A stretch of 64,000 bases of DNA from NCBI RefSeq assembly GCF_026013905.1, contig NZ_CP110257.1, forward strand, positions 1,612,001 to 1,676,000, given 5' to 3'. The notes below the pieces were generated by a model that was given only the letters and a program-made list of their open reading frames with translations, was not told the DNA's origin and did no database searches. Source of the DNA: Schlegelella aquatica. Lineage in GTDB: Bacteria; Pseudomonadota; Gammaproteobacteria; Burkholderiales; Burkholderiaceae_C. This document shows, piece by piece, positions 41,673 through 52,741 of the stretch; position 1 is the stretch's first letter; each line of letters opens with the position of its first letter. A program made the position numbers and the translations under genes.

Positions 41673-42686
41673 TCACCTGCGCGGCCGGCGCATCATCCAG
41701 AGGCAGGCGGCCAGGGTCGCCCCCAGGGCGAGCAGGCCGCGGTGCCGGTCCAGCAGGGATTGCCAGCTCACCGGCCGGGCCCGGGCATCGAAGCGCCCGT
41801 GTGCGCCGTGGTCGCCCGGCACGGGCTCGTACAGGTTGTCCCGGCGCCAGGGCGGCAAGGGTTCGTCGGTGAACTGTCCCTCGTAGGCGCGCCGGGCGAG
41901 CAGGCGGTCCAGCCACCCCGGGACGATCCGGGTGCCGAGGATCGCCTGGACGGCGGGCCAGCCGACCCACCATTCGCGTCGCGGGTGGAAGGCCGCATGC
42001 ACGATGGCACGGGCAGCCACTTCCGGCTGGAAGATCGGCGGCACCGGCTGGGGCTGCCGTCCCAGGGTCGTGCGTCCCCAGTCGAACTGAGGCGTGTTGA
42101 ACGCGGCGAGCTGCACCATCGTCAGCCTGACCTTGCTGCGGTCGTGCAGCAGCTCGCTGCGCAGGGAGTCGGTGAAACCGCGCAGCGCCGCCTTCGCGCC
42201 GCAATAGGCCGATTGCAGCGGGATGGAACGGTAGGCCAGCGCCGAGCCCACCTGCACGATCACACCCCGGTCGCGCCGCTTCATCCGCCGCAAGGCGGCG
42301 AGCGTTCCCCACACGGCCCCCAGGTAGGTCACGTCGGTCGCGCGGCGGAAGTCCGCGGGTGCGATGTCCTCGGTGGGAGCGAACACCGTCGCCATCGCGT
42401 TGTTGATCCAGATGTCGATGCCGCCCCAGCGCTCCTCGACGGCCGCGGCGGCCGCCTCGACCTGGGCCGTGTCCGACACGTCCACGGCCAGCACCATGGC
42501 CTCGCCGCCGGCGGCCTCCACCTCCCGAGCGGCCGCTTCGAGGCCCTCGCGTCCGCGCGCCAGCAGGGCCACCCGCGCGCCCCGGCGTGCGAACTCGCGG
42601 GCCGTGGCACGGCCGATCCCGGCAGAAGCGCCGGTGATGACGACGACGGGCGCCGAGGTCGAGGACTGAAGGCTTTGCTGATCCAT
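41673..42686 (-). CDS. SDR-family oxidoreductase with C-terminal membrane anchor
   Basis: This short-chain dehydrogenase of about 337 residues has the NAD(P) motif ITGASAGIGRATA, NNAMATVFAP and the catalytic SAYCGAKAALRGF (YxxxK). After the SDR domain (about 1-265) comes an extension ending in a hydrophobic segment, LLALGATLAACLWMM, followed by Arg residues, suggesting a tail anchor. An in-frame ATG at 42737 has a better ribosome binding site (GGAAGG/AGGT) and would add 17 residues. The substrate is unknown. Confidence 0.87.
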   Translation of the reverse strand: MDQQSLQSSTSAPVVVITGASAGIGRATAREFARRGARVALLARGREGLEAAAREVEAAGGEAMVLAVDVSDTAQVEAAAAAVEERWGGIDIWINNAMATVFAPTEDIAPADFRRATDVTYLGAVWGTLAALRRMKRRDRGVIVQVGSALAYRSIPLQSAYCGAKAALRGFTDSLRSELLHDRSKVRLTMVQLAAFNTPQFDWGRTTLGRQPQPVPPIFQPEVAARAIVHAAFHPRREWWVGWPAVQAILGTRIVPGWLDRLLARRAYEGQFTDEPLPPWRRDNLYEPVPGDHGAHGRFDARARPVSWQSLLDRHRGLLALGATLAACLWMMRRPRR

Positions 42687-42947
42687 GGCCTGGCCGTGGC
42701 AAAGGCCATACCCGGCGCTCCAGCGCTTGTCGGGCATGAGACCTGCCTTCCGTAGCGGGGTCACCCCGTAGCAGGCGGCCGGTGGGCCCCCGGGACGGCG
42801 CCTCACCCACGGCGGGGCAAGCCGTGCAGGGCAGCAGCGGGCGAGGGCCGGGTCGCTCGGCTGGGGCGGCACGCGCGCATTTGTTACAAACGCCTCTCGC
42901 GCCGATCGCAAGAATGGCGGCCTTCATCCGATGTTTGCGCACCCACC
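42687..42947. other. Divergent control region between the SDR gene and the triple-receiver kinase
   Basis: These 261 bases hold the start regions of two divergent genes. A TTTGTTACAAACG stretch near 42885 is the only AT-rich island and contains a short palindrome. No FNR-type box and no coding frame are seen. Confidence 0.35.
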
Positions 42948-46061
<3,114 letters not shown>

Positions 46062-46070
46062 GACGAGACG

Positions 46071-46898
46071 ATGAGGGACGACGCCGATCCTTCGTTCGAC
46101 GCCGAGGTCCGCGAGTTGCTGGACGCGGTGTACCGCGTCTACCAACACGACTTCCGCCACTACGCCGTGGCCTCGATGCGGCGCCGGGTGCGGCAGGCGA
46201 TGAGCCGCTTCGGCTGCCGCAGCGTGGACGAGCTGCGCCGCTTGCTGCTGGCCGACGCCGGAGTCTTCGCCGAGATGCTGCAGTTCCTCACCGTGCAGTT
46301 GAGCGAGCTGTTCCGGGACCCGGCTTACTTCCGGGCGGTGCGTGACGAGGTGGTCCCGCTGCTCGGCACCTATCCGTCGATCAAGGTGTGGGTGGCCGGC
46401 TGCAGCACGGGGGAGGAGCTGTGGTCGCTGGCGATCGTGTTCGAGGAGGAGGGGTTGCTCGATCGCACCTTGTTCTACGCCACGGACATCAATCCCAAGG
46501 CGCTGGCCGCGGCCGAGGCGGGCGTCTATCCGCTCGAGCGCATGGCGCAGTTCAGCGCGAACTACCGCCGCGCGGGCGGCAAGCGCTCGTTGGCGGATTA
46601 CTACTCGACCGGCTACAACGCCGCGGTCTTCGATCGGCGGCTGCGCCGGCGCGTGCTCTTCGCCGACCACAGTCTGGCGACGGACCAGGTGTTCTCGGAG
46701 GTGCATCTCGTGTCCTGCCGAAACGTGCTCATCTACTTCGACCGCGAGCTGCAGGACCGCGCCGTGGGGCTGTTTCGTGACGCGCTGGTCCACCGTGGCT
46801 TCTTGGGCCTGGGCACCAAGGAGACCTTGCGGTTCTCGGCGCATGTCTCGTCCTTCGAGGAATGGCTGCCCGCGCAGCGCATCTACAGGCGCCGTTGA
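46071..46898 (+). CDS. cheR: CheR-type protein-glutamate methyltransferase
   Basis: This 275-residue SAM-dependent methyltransferase has an N-terminal helical CheR domain (FRHYAVASMRRRVRQAMSRFG) and the SAM site VWVAGCSTGEELWSLAI. ATDINPKALAAAEAGVYPLERM and VSCRNVLIYFDRELQDR complete the family signature. The kinase ends nine bases upstream. No chemoreceptor gene is nearby, so its target may be a non-chemotactic protein. Its N-terminus lacks a receptor-binding tail. Confidence 0.93.
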   Translation: MRDDADPSFDAEVRELLDAVYRVYQHDFRHYAVASMRRRVRQAMSRFGCRSVDELRRLLLADAGVFAEMLQFLTVQLSELFRDPAYFRAVRDEVVPLLGTYPSIKVWVAGCSTGEELWSLAIVFEEEGLLDRTLFYATDINPKALAAAEAGVYPLERMAQFSANYRRAGGKRSLADYYSTGYNAAVFDRRLRRRVLFADHSLATDQVFSEVHLVSCRNVLIYFDRELQDRAVGLFRDALVHRGFLGLGTKETLRFSAHVSSFEEWLPAQRIYRRR

Positions 46899-46908
46899 GG
46901 GCCACGCG

Positions 46909-47577
46909 ATGAGTGCCGATGTGAGCTCCACCGCCCCTGCAGCCCCCGCCGGGCCGGCCGATGTCGCGGCGGTGGCGATCGGCGCGTCGGCCGGTGGCAT
47001 CGACGCCGTGGAAAGGCTGCTTGCGGCCTTGCCCGCACGCACGCCCTTTTGCGTGCTCGTCGTCTTGCACCTGCCGTCGCGTCGACCGAGTCGGCTGGTG
47101 GAGATCTTTGCGCCGCAATGCGCCTTGCCCGTGGAGGAGCCGATGGACAAGCAGCCCGCTCAGCCCGGCCGGGTGTATGTGGCTCCCCCCGACTACCACC
47201 TGCTGGTCGAGCCGCAGGGCACGCTCGCGCTGTCGGTGGACGAGCCCGTGCTGTACTCGCGACCGGCGATCGATCCGCTGTTCGAGTCGGCCGCCGTGGC
47301 CTACGGCCCCCGCCTGCTGGCGCTGGTGCTCACAGGGGCCAGCGCGGACGGGGCGGCCGGACTCGCAGCGGTGCGGCGTGCCGGCGGCACCGCCTGGGTG
47401 CAACGCCCCGACACGGCGCTCGCGCGCACCATGCCGCAGGCCGCCCTCGATGCCGCGGGCGCCGATGCGGTGCTGGGCCTCGACGAAATGGCCGAACGCC
47501 TGCGCCAACTGGCGCAGGGGGTGCGCCCCGCGTACCCGGACTCGCCTGGCGCTTGCGCGCCCAAGCAACGAGAGTGA
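46909..47577 (+). CDS. cheB: CheB-type methylesterase without receiver domain
   Basis: This 222-residue protein covers only the CheB catalytic domain. The Ser lies in AIGASAGGIDAV, the His in VLVVLHLPSRRPSRL, and the Asp in LVLTGASADGAAGLAAV. The N-terminal receiver found in classical CheB is absent, so activity must be controlled by another receiver, perhaps one on the neighbouring kinases. It follows cheR by ten bases and precedes the receiver-kinase by four. Confidence 0.92.
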   Translation: MSADVSSTAPAAPAGPADVAAVAIGASAGGIDAVERLLAALPARTPFCVLVVLHLPSRRPSRLVEIFAPQCALPVEEPMDKQPAQPGRVYVAPPDYHLLVEPQGTLALSVDEPVLYSRPAIDPLFESAAVAYGPRLLALVLTGASADGAAGLAAVRRAGGTAWVQRPDTALARTMPQAALDAAGADAVLGLDEMAERLRQLAQGVRPAYPDSPGACAPKQRE

Positions 47578-47581
47578 AACC

Positions 47582-48697
47582 ATGGAACAAGACACCCACG
47601 TCCTCGTCGTCGACGACCTGGAGCAGAACCTCGTCGCCATGGAGGCGCTGTTGCGCCGGCCCGGAGTGAAGGTGCTCAAGGCGCAGTCGGGCCGCGAGGC
47701 GCTCGAACTGCTTCTGGCCCACGACGTGGCCGTGGCGCTCTTCGACGTGCAGATGCCGGAGATGGACGGCTTCGAGCTCTCGGAGCTGGTGCGCGGCTCG
47801 CCACGCACCCGGCATGTGCCCATCATCTTCCTGACCGCCGCAGCGGTGGACGTGCAGCGCTCCTTCCGCGGGTACGACGCGGGGGCCGTGGACTTTCTCT
47901 ACAAACCGATCGACCCGCACGTGCTCACCAGCAAGGTGGGCGTGTTCGTGGAACTGCACCGGCAGCGCGCGGAGCTTGCGCGGCGCATGGAGGAACTGCA
48001 GCGGGCCTTGCAGCTCAACGAGATGTTCACCGCCGTGCTGGGGCACGACCTGCGCACGCCCTTGTCGGTGGTGAAAGTCAGCGCCGAGCTGCTGCTGATG
48101 CAGCACCGCGACGAGGCCACGCGCAGCATCGCGCAGCGGCTCAAGTCCAGCGCGTCGCGTATGTCGCGCATGGTCGAGCAGCTGCTCGACGTGTACGGCT
48201 TGAAGTCGGGGGGTATTCCGCTCAAGCCCGTGGCATGCGACCTGGGCGAACTGGTCGAACAGATCTGCGCGGAGCTGAGCGTCGGCGGGTGCGAGGAGCG
48301 GCTGCAGGTGGTGCGTCGCGGGCCGTTGGACGCCGTGCTCGACCGCGACCGCGTCATGCAGGTGGTGGCCAACCTGATCGGCAACGCCCTGGAGCACGGA
48401 GACCCGAGCCGGCCCGTCACGGTGGAGCTGGACGGCGGGCAGCCGCAGCAGCTCATCCTGCGCGTGCGCAATGGCGGCACCGTCCCGGCCGAGCGCCTGG
48501 AATCGCTGTTCGCGCCCTACCAGCGGGCCGGCAAACCGCAGCGAGCCGGCCTCGGGCTGGGGCTGTACATCGTCGATCAGTTCGTGCGCGCGCACGGGGG
48601 CCGCGTGGCACTGCGCAACGAGGGCTCCGATACGCTCGCCGAAGTGGTGCTGCCGCGCGACGCCCGGGCGAGCGGCCAGACGGTCGTGCCCCTGTGA
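47582..48697 (+). CDS. Receiver-histidine kinase (response regulator with kinase domain)
   Basis: This 371-residue soluble protein has an N-terminal receiver (HVLVVDDLEQNLVAME, VALFDVQMPEMDGFEL, FLYKPIDP), a short helix, HisKA with His in AVLGHDLRTPLSVVK, and HATPase (NLIGNALEHGD, GLGLGLYIV). It has no sensor or membrane part, so it probably receives phosphate from the triple-receiver kinase or another partner. It is the last gene of the four-gene module. Confidence 0.92.
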   Translation: MEQDTHVLVVDDLEQNLVAMEALLRRPGVKVLKAQSGREALELLLAHDVAVALFDVQMPEMDGFELSELVRGSPRTRHVPIIFLTAAAVDVQRSFRGYDAGAVDFLYKPIDPHVLTSKVGVFVELHRQRAELARRMEELQRALQLNEMFTAVLGHDLRTPLSVVKVSAELLLMQHRDEATRSIAQRLKSSASRMSRMVEQLLDVYGLKSGGIPLKPVACDLGELVEQICAELSVGGCEERLQVVRRGPLDAVLDRDRVMQVVANLIGNALEHGDPSRPVTVELDGGQPQQLILRVRNGGTVPAERLESLFAPYQRAGKPQRAGLGLGLYIVDQFVRAHGGRVALRNEGSDTLAEVVLPRDARASGQTVVPL

Positions 48698-48724
48698 CGT
48701 CCGCGGGCTGACCGGCAGCGCGGA

Positions 48725-49681
48725 TCAGGGCGCGAGGACGGCTTCTTCCAGTGCGTGGCGCACGCCGTCGGCCAGGCCGGGCTCGACGTCGATGACCTCC
48801 ACGTCGGGGAGGGCGGGCGGTACCGTGTTGCACACGGCGAGGCGCGCCGCCCCTGCCGCGCGCAGCGTGTGCAACGCGCCGGGCGCGAAGAGCCCGTGGA
48901 CCCCGACGCACACCGGCGCCCAAAAGCCGCGGCCGGTGAGCAGGCGCACCACGTCGGCCATCGTCGCGGCGCTGGAGATGATGTCGTCCACCACCACGGG
49001 CGTGAACTCCCCGCCGGCAGGCAGGGCCGAGGGGTCGATGCGGACATCGCGGTCGCCGCGGCGGTGCTTGCGCAGCACCACGTGGCCGCAGCCCACCGAC
49101 TGCGCGACCCGCCTGACCCATTGCTCGCTTTCTTCGTCCGGGCCCACCACGACCGGCCGCTCCACGTGGGCCGCGATCCACCGCGCGATGGCCGGCGCGC
49201 TGGGCACGACGTGCGCGCGCAGGCGATAGATCTCCTCCAGGCTGGCGTGCCGGTGCAGATGGGGGTCGACCGTGACGAGCCAATCGAACGCGGCGGACAG
49301 CACGCGCGCATAGGAGGCGGAAGTGATCGCCTCGCCGGGCTGGAAGCGCGCGTCCTGCCGCATGTAGGGCAGGTACGGCGCGACGATGCCGACGCCCGCC
49401 GCTCCGAGGTCGCGCAGCGCATCGGCCAGGAACACCGCGGCGAGCGTCTTGGCGTCGGGCTCGTGCAAGTGCGCGGCAACGATGACGTGACGCCCCTCGA
49501 CCGGGCCGTGGACGCGCAGGTAGAGCTCGGTGTCCGGGAATCGTCGGTGCTCGAGCGTGAGCCGCTCGGCCGACAGCCGGGCGGCCAGCCCCTCGGCCTG
49601 CGCCTCGGCGCCCGGCAGCGCGATGACCGCGGCGCTCGACGCCCGGGCGCAGAGGTGCCGCGTGGGGGACGCCTCGTTCAT
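48725..49681 (-). CDS. Divergent ribose-phosphate pyrophosphokinase (PRPP synthetase-like)
   Basis: This 318-residue protein is a phosphoribosyltransferase-fold relative of PRPP synthetase. FPDTELYLRVHG, APYLPYMRQDARFQPGEAIT and VTVDPHLHRHASLEEIY correspond to the Prs motifs around the substrate site. VVVDDIISSAATM is the ribose-5-phosphate loop. The sequence departs from canonical Prs at several positions (RFQPGE instead of RKxxPRE). It overlaps the AMP phosphorylase gene by ATGA, so a linked reaction in nucleotide/pentose phosphate metabolism is inferred. Confidence 0.88.
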   Translation of the reverse strand: MNEASPTRHLCARASSAAVIALPGAEAQAEGLAARLSAERLTLEHRRFPDTELYLRVHGPVEGRHVIVAAHLHEPDAKTLAAVFLADALRDLGAAGVGIVAPYLPYMRQDARFQPGEAITSASYARVLSAAFDWLVTVDPHLHRHASLEEIYRLRAHVVPSAPAIARWIAAHVERPVVVGPDEESEQWVRRVAQSVGCGHVVLRKHRRGDRDVRIDPSALPAGGEFTPVVVDDIISSAATMADVVRLLTGRGFWAPVCVGVHGLFAPGALHTLRAAGAARLAVCNTVPPALPDVEVIDVEPGLADGVRHALEEAVLAP

Positions 49682-51234
49682 GTGTGCTCCTTCACCGCCA
49701 CGATGGAGGGCTGCTGGTGCACGTAGTCCAGCGCGTAGCGCAGCTCGCCCGGCGTGTCGGCATGCAAGGTGAACAAGGGCTGCCCGCGCTCGACCGGATC
49801 GCCGAGCCTCACATGCAAAGTGGCCCCGGCGGCCGGGTCGCGCGGGGCACCGGCCAGCTTGGCCGCCCGCGCGATGCGGCGGTTGTCGATCTGAGTCACG
49901 ACGCCGGGCCTGGCGGCCGTGACCGGCGCGAAGTAGGGGGCCACGGGCGGCACCCGCATGCCGCCCTGGGCGTCGCACAGCGAGACGAACTTCGCCAGGG
50001 CGCGCCCTTCGTCCAGGGTGCGCTGCGCCAGCAGGAATCCCTCGCCCGGGGCGGCTTTGCCCGCCATCTCGAGGACGGCGCCGGCGAGCAGCAACGCCCG
50101 TTCGCGCAGGTCCTGAGGGGCGTCGTGGCGGCGTTCGAGCACGGCGAGGACGTCCATGGCTTCCAGCGCGGGGCCGATTCCTCTGCCCACGGGTTGGGAG
50201 CCGTCGGTGAGCAGCGGCTCGACTTCCAACCCGATGGCGGCCCCGACGGTGACCAGCGCGTGCGCCAGGGACTGTGCGGCCTCGGCACTGCGGACCTTGG
50301 CCGTCGGCCCCACCGGCACGTCCACCAACACCTTCTGCGAACCGACAGCCGCCTTCTTGGACAGCACCGAAGCGACGAGCTGGGCGTCGCTGTCCAGGTC
50401 GAGCGGGCGCTCCACGCGGATCAGCACGTCGTCGGCGGGGCTCAGTTGGACGGCGCCGCCCCAAACGATGCAGGCTCCTTCGCGCTCCACGACGCGGCGC
50501 ATCGCGGTCACATCGAGGGTCACGGGCGCCAGGGTCTCCATGGTGTCGGCCGTGCCGGCAGGCGAGGTGATGGCGCGCGAGGAGGTCTTGGGCATCAGCA
50601 CCCCGCACGCGGCCACGATGGGCACCACCAGCAAGGTCGTGCGGTTGCCCGGAAGGCCGCCGACGCAGTGCTTGTCCATCACCGGCGCCGTGGGCCACTG
50701 CAAGCGCTCGCCGACGTCGATCATCGCGCGGGTCAGCGCGATCGTCTCGTCCATGTCCAAGCGCCCGCCGGCGCAGGCGGTGACGAAGGCGGCCAGGTGC
50801 AGGTCGGTCAGGCGTTGGGCGGCGATGTCCTGCATCAAGGCATGAAAAGCGCCGTAGTCGAGACGCGCGCCGTAGACCTTGGCGCGCAGGTGGCGCAGCG
50901 ACTCGAGCATCTGCGGATGCCGCACCCGCAGCGGCACGCCCTCGTGCACTTTGAGCACCTTCCACGCCGCATCGGACAGCGCGATCTCGTCGTGGTGCAG
51001 CCAGTCGCTGTCGACCCGGTGCAAGATCGCCAGCACCCGGTGCTGGCCGTTGATCACCTCCACCTGCGCCTGGGCCTCGAAGCCCTCGGCACGGCAGACG
51101 TCGCAGTCGCTGCGCATGTAGACGACCGCCTGCTGGTAGGTGTCGATGTGCGCGCGCCGGGCGCGCAGAAAGTCGTGCCGAGGTGTCTCGGCGGGGCCGG
51201 CCTGGGAGGAGCCGGCAAGATCGGTAGTGGCCAA
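49678..51234 (-). CDS. AMP phosphorylase-like enzyme (putative thymidine phosphorylase)
   Basis: This 518-residue protein belongs to the nucleoside phosphorylase II family but is of the long archaeal AMP-phosphorylase type. It has an extra N-terminal domain of about 85 residues, and its core reads DKHCVGGLPGNRTTLLVVP, then KTSSRAITSPAGTADTMETL. Both match AMP phosphorylase better than DeoA. AMP phosphorylase turns nucleoside monophosphates and phosphate into base and ribose-1,5-bisphosphate. The start is a TTG at 51234 with AGGTGA upstream; no suitable ATG lies before the conserved region. It overlaps the PRPP-synthetase-like gene. No RuBisCO or ribose-1,5-bisphosphate isomerase gene is in the window. 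Confidence 0.85.
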   Translation of the reverse strand: MATTDLAGSSQAGPAETPRHDFLRARRAHIDTYQQAVVYMRSDCDVCRAEGFEAQAQVEVINGQHRVLAILHRVDSDWLHHDEIALSDAAWKVLKVHEGVPLRVRHPQMLESLRHLRAKVYGARLDYGAFHALMQDIAAQRLTDLHLAAFVTACAGGRLDMDETIALTRAMIDVGERLQWPTAPVMDKHCVGGLPGNRTTLLVVPIVAACGVLMPKTSSRAITSPAGTADTMETLAPVTLDVTAMRRVVEREGACIVWGGAVQLSPADDVLIRVERPLDLDSDAQLVASVLSKKAAVGSQKVLVDVPVGPTAKVRSAEAAQSLAHALVTVGAAIGLEVEPLLTDGSQPVGRGIGPALEAMDVLAVLERRHDAPQDLRERALLLAGAVLEMAGKAAPGEGFLLAQRTLDEGRALAKFVSLCDAQGGMRVPPVAPYFAPVTAARPGVVTQIDNRRIARAAKLAGAPRDPAAGATLHVRLGDPVERGQPLFTLHADTPGELRYALDYVHQQPSIVAVKEHT

Positions 51235-51299
51235 ACCGTCACCTGCTGTGTGAAGGGGCCGGGCCGCTCACGGCGTCCCGGGTCGTCGCTGCTCGCCCG

Positions 51300-51611
51300 T
51301 CAGGGGCGCAGACTGCGCAATTGGGCCCGCAAGCGCGCGATCTCGTCCATCAGGTCCAGCGCCAGGGCCACGCCGGCGGCATTGACGTGCAGCTCGCGCA
51401 TCAGGCGCACGGCGCGACGCGCCCGGGCGAGGGCCGCGGCGTCGAAACGCCAGTCCTGCGGGCGGTTTCCCGCCACGTCGAGCACCCCCTCGTGCACCAG
51501 CACCTCGATGGTCTGCTCGTCCGTGCCGCAAGCCAGGCACAGACGTTCGATGGTGACTTGGTAGTGAGCTTCCGCCCGGTAGGCGTGCGGCTCGTCGATG
51601 GACTGGTTCAT
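51300..51611 (-). CDS. cbpM: Chaperone modulator CbpM
   Basis: This 103-residue MerR-like helical protein inhibits and modulates CbpA. It has the family features: an N-terminal strand/helix (YQVTIERLCLACG), HEGVLDV, and the helical C-terminus (ARRAVRLMRELHVNAAGVALALDLMDEIARLRAQL). It starts four bases after the cbpA stop, as in E. coli. The AMP phosphorylase gene follows after 65 bases on the same strand, possibly in one transcript. Confidence 0.92.
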   Translation of the reverse strand: MNQSIDEPHAYRAEAHYQVTIERLCLACGTDEQTIEVLVHEGVLDVAGNRPQDWRFDAAALARARRAVRLMRELHVNAAGVALALDLMDEIARLRAQLRSLRP

Positions 51612-51614
51612 CCG

Positions 51615-52571
51615 TCAGATCCCCCTCAGCGCTGCGCGCGGATCGAACCCCGGGAAAGCGGCCTCCAGCGCCCGGTACGCCTGCCGCGCCTGCTCGTTGA
51701 GGGGCTGCGGCTGCACGATCGAGACGACGGCATACAGGTCGCCTGCGGGCTCCCCGGGCAGCCCCTTGCCTTTGAGACGCAGCTTGCGCCCGCCGTGACT
51801 GCCGGCCGGGACGCTGAGCTTGACCGGGCCCTCGGGCGTCGGCACGTCCACTTGGGCACCGAGCGCGGCCTCCCACGGGGCGAGCGGCAGGTCGAAGTAG
51901 ACGTCGCGCCCGTCCACGCGGAAGACCGGATGCGGACGGAACGCCACCTCGAGGTAGAGGTCGCCGGCTGGGCCTCCGTCGTAGCCCGGGCCGCCTTGGC
52001 CGGCCAGCCGCAGGTGCTGGCCCTCGCGTACGCCGCGGGGCAGCGCCACCTCCAGCCGCCGCTCGCGCATCTGGACGCCGCCGTGCTCGTCGAGCACGGG
52101 CATGCGCAAGGTGATCGTGTGCACGCCGCCCCGGTAGGCGTCTTCGAGGTCGATGAGCACGCGCGCGTGGTGGTCCTCGCCGCGCACACCGCCGCCCGAG
52201 CGGCGGAAATGGGCGCCCCGGCGGCGGGTGGCGCGGCCGAAGATCGCCTCGAAGAACTCGCTCGGGTCGAAGTCCTCGCCGAGATCGACGCCTTCGCCGC
52301 GAAATTCGTAGCCTCCGTCGGTGCCCGGCGGCACGTGGAACGACTCCCCGCGCTCCCACCGACGGAAGACCTCGTCGTAGGCCGCGCGCTTTTGAGGATC
52401 CTTCAGCACCTCGTAGGCCTCGGCGACCTCCTTGAAGCGCGCTTCGGCGTCCGCCTCCTTGCTCACGTCGGGGTGGTACTTCCGGGCGAGCTTGCGGTAG
52501 GCGCGCTTGATGTCTTCTTCGTCGGCCCCGCGATCGACGCCGAGGATGCGGTAGTAGTCCTTGAAGTCCAT
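51615..52571 (-). CDS. cbpA: Curved-DNA-binding DnaJ-family chaperone CbpA
   Basis: This 318-residue class-II DnaJ has a J domain at residues 1-70 ([25 protein letters not shown], with HPD in YHPDVS). A Gly/Phe-containing linker and the two-part DnaJ C-terminal domain follow ([38 protein letters not shown]). There is no zinc finger. It cooperates with DnaK and is kept in check by CbpM. The start at 52571 gives the usual J-domain N-terminus. An FNR/ANR-type box lies about 90 bases upstream with a plausible -10. Confidence 0.94.
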   Translation of the reverse strand: MDFKDYYRILGVDRGADEEDIKRAYRKLARKYHPDVSKEADAEARFKEVAEAYEVLKDPQKRAAYDEVFRRWERGESFHVPPGTDGGYEFRGEGVDLGEDFDPSEFFEAIFGRATRRRGAHFRRSGGGVRGEDHHARVLIDLEDAYRGGVHTITLRMPVLDEHGGVQMRERRLEVALPRGVREGQHLRLAGQGGPGYDGGPAGDLYLEVAFRPHPVFRVDGRDVYFDLPLAPWEAALGAQVDVPTPEGPVKLSVPAGSHGGRKLRLKGKGLPGEPAGDLYAVVSIVQPQPLNEQARQAYRALEAAFPGFDPRAALRGI

Positions 52572-52655
52572 GGCCCTCCCGAGTATGGGGTCGGGGGCGC
52601 ACACGCTCAAGGGCGCCACCCGTGGCTACGGTAGGGCCGTTGCGAGCCACGCGCC

Positions 52656-52669
52656 TTGACACAGCTCAA
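52656..52669 (-). promoter_or_regulatory. FNR/ANR-type box upstream of cbpA
   Basis: TTGAGCTGTGTCAA (minus strand) fits the relaxed TTGA-N6-TCAA core. A TACCGT hexamer on the same strand (52628-52633) is centred 32 bp downstream, the spacing of a class II FNR/CRP promoter with the box at -41.5. Confidence 0.55.
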
Positions 52670-52741
52670 GACGCAGAGGCGGGCGCCCGGGTGGACGCCG
52701 GGTGGTGGACGCCGGGTGGTGACAGGGCCCCGCGGGGCGGG

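Noticed and set aside
49678..51234. Assignment as DeoA thymidine phosphorylase
   Set aside because: The core reads PGNRTTLLVVP and KTSSRAITSPAGTAD, and there is an extra N-terminal domain; both fit the archaeal AMP-phosphorylase type rather than DeoA.
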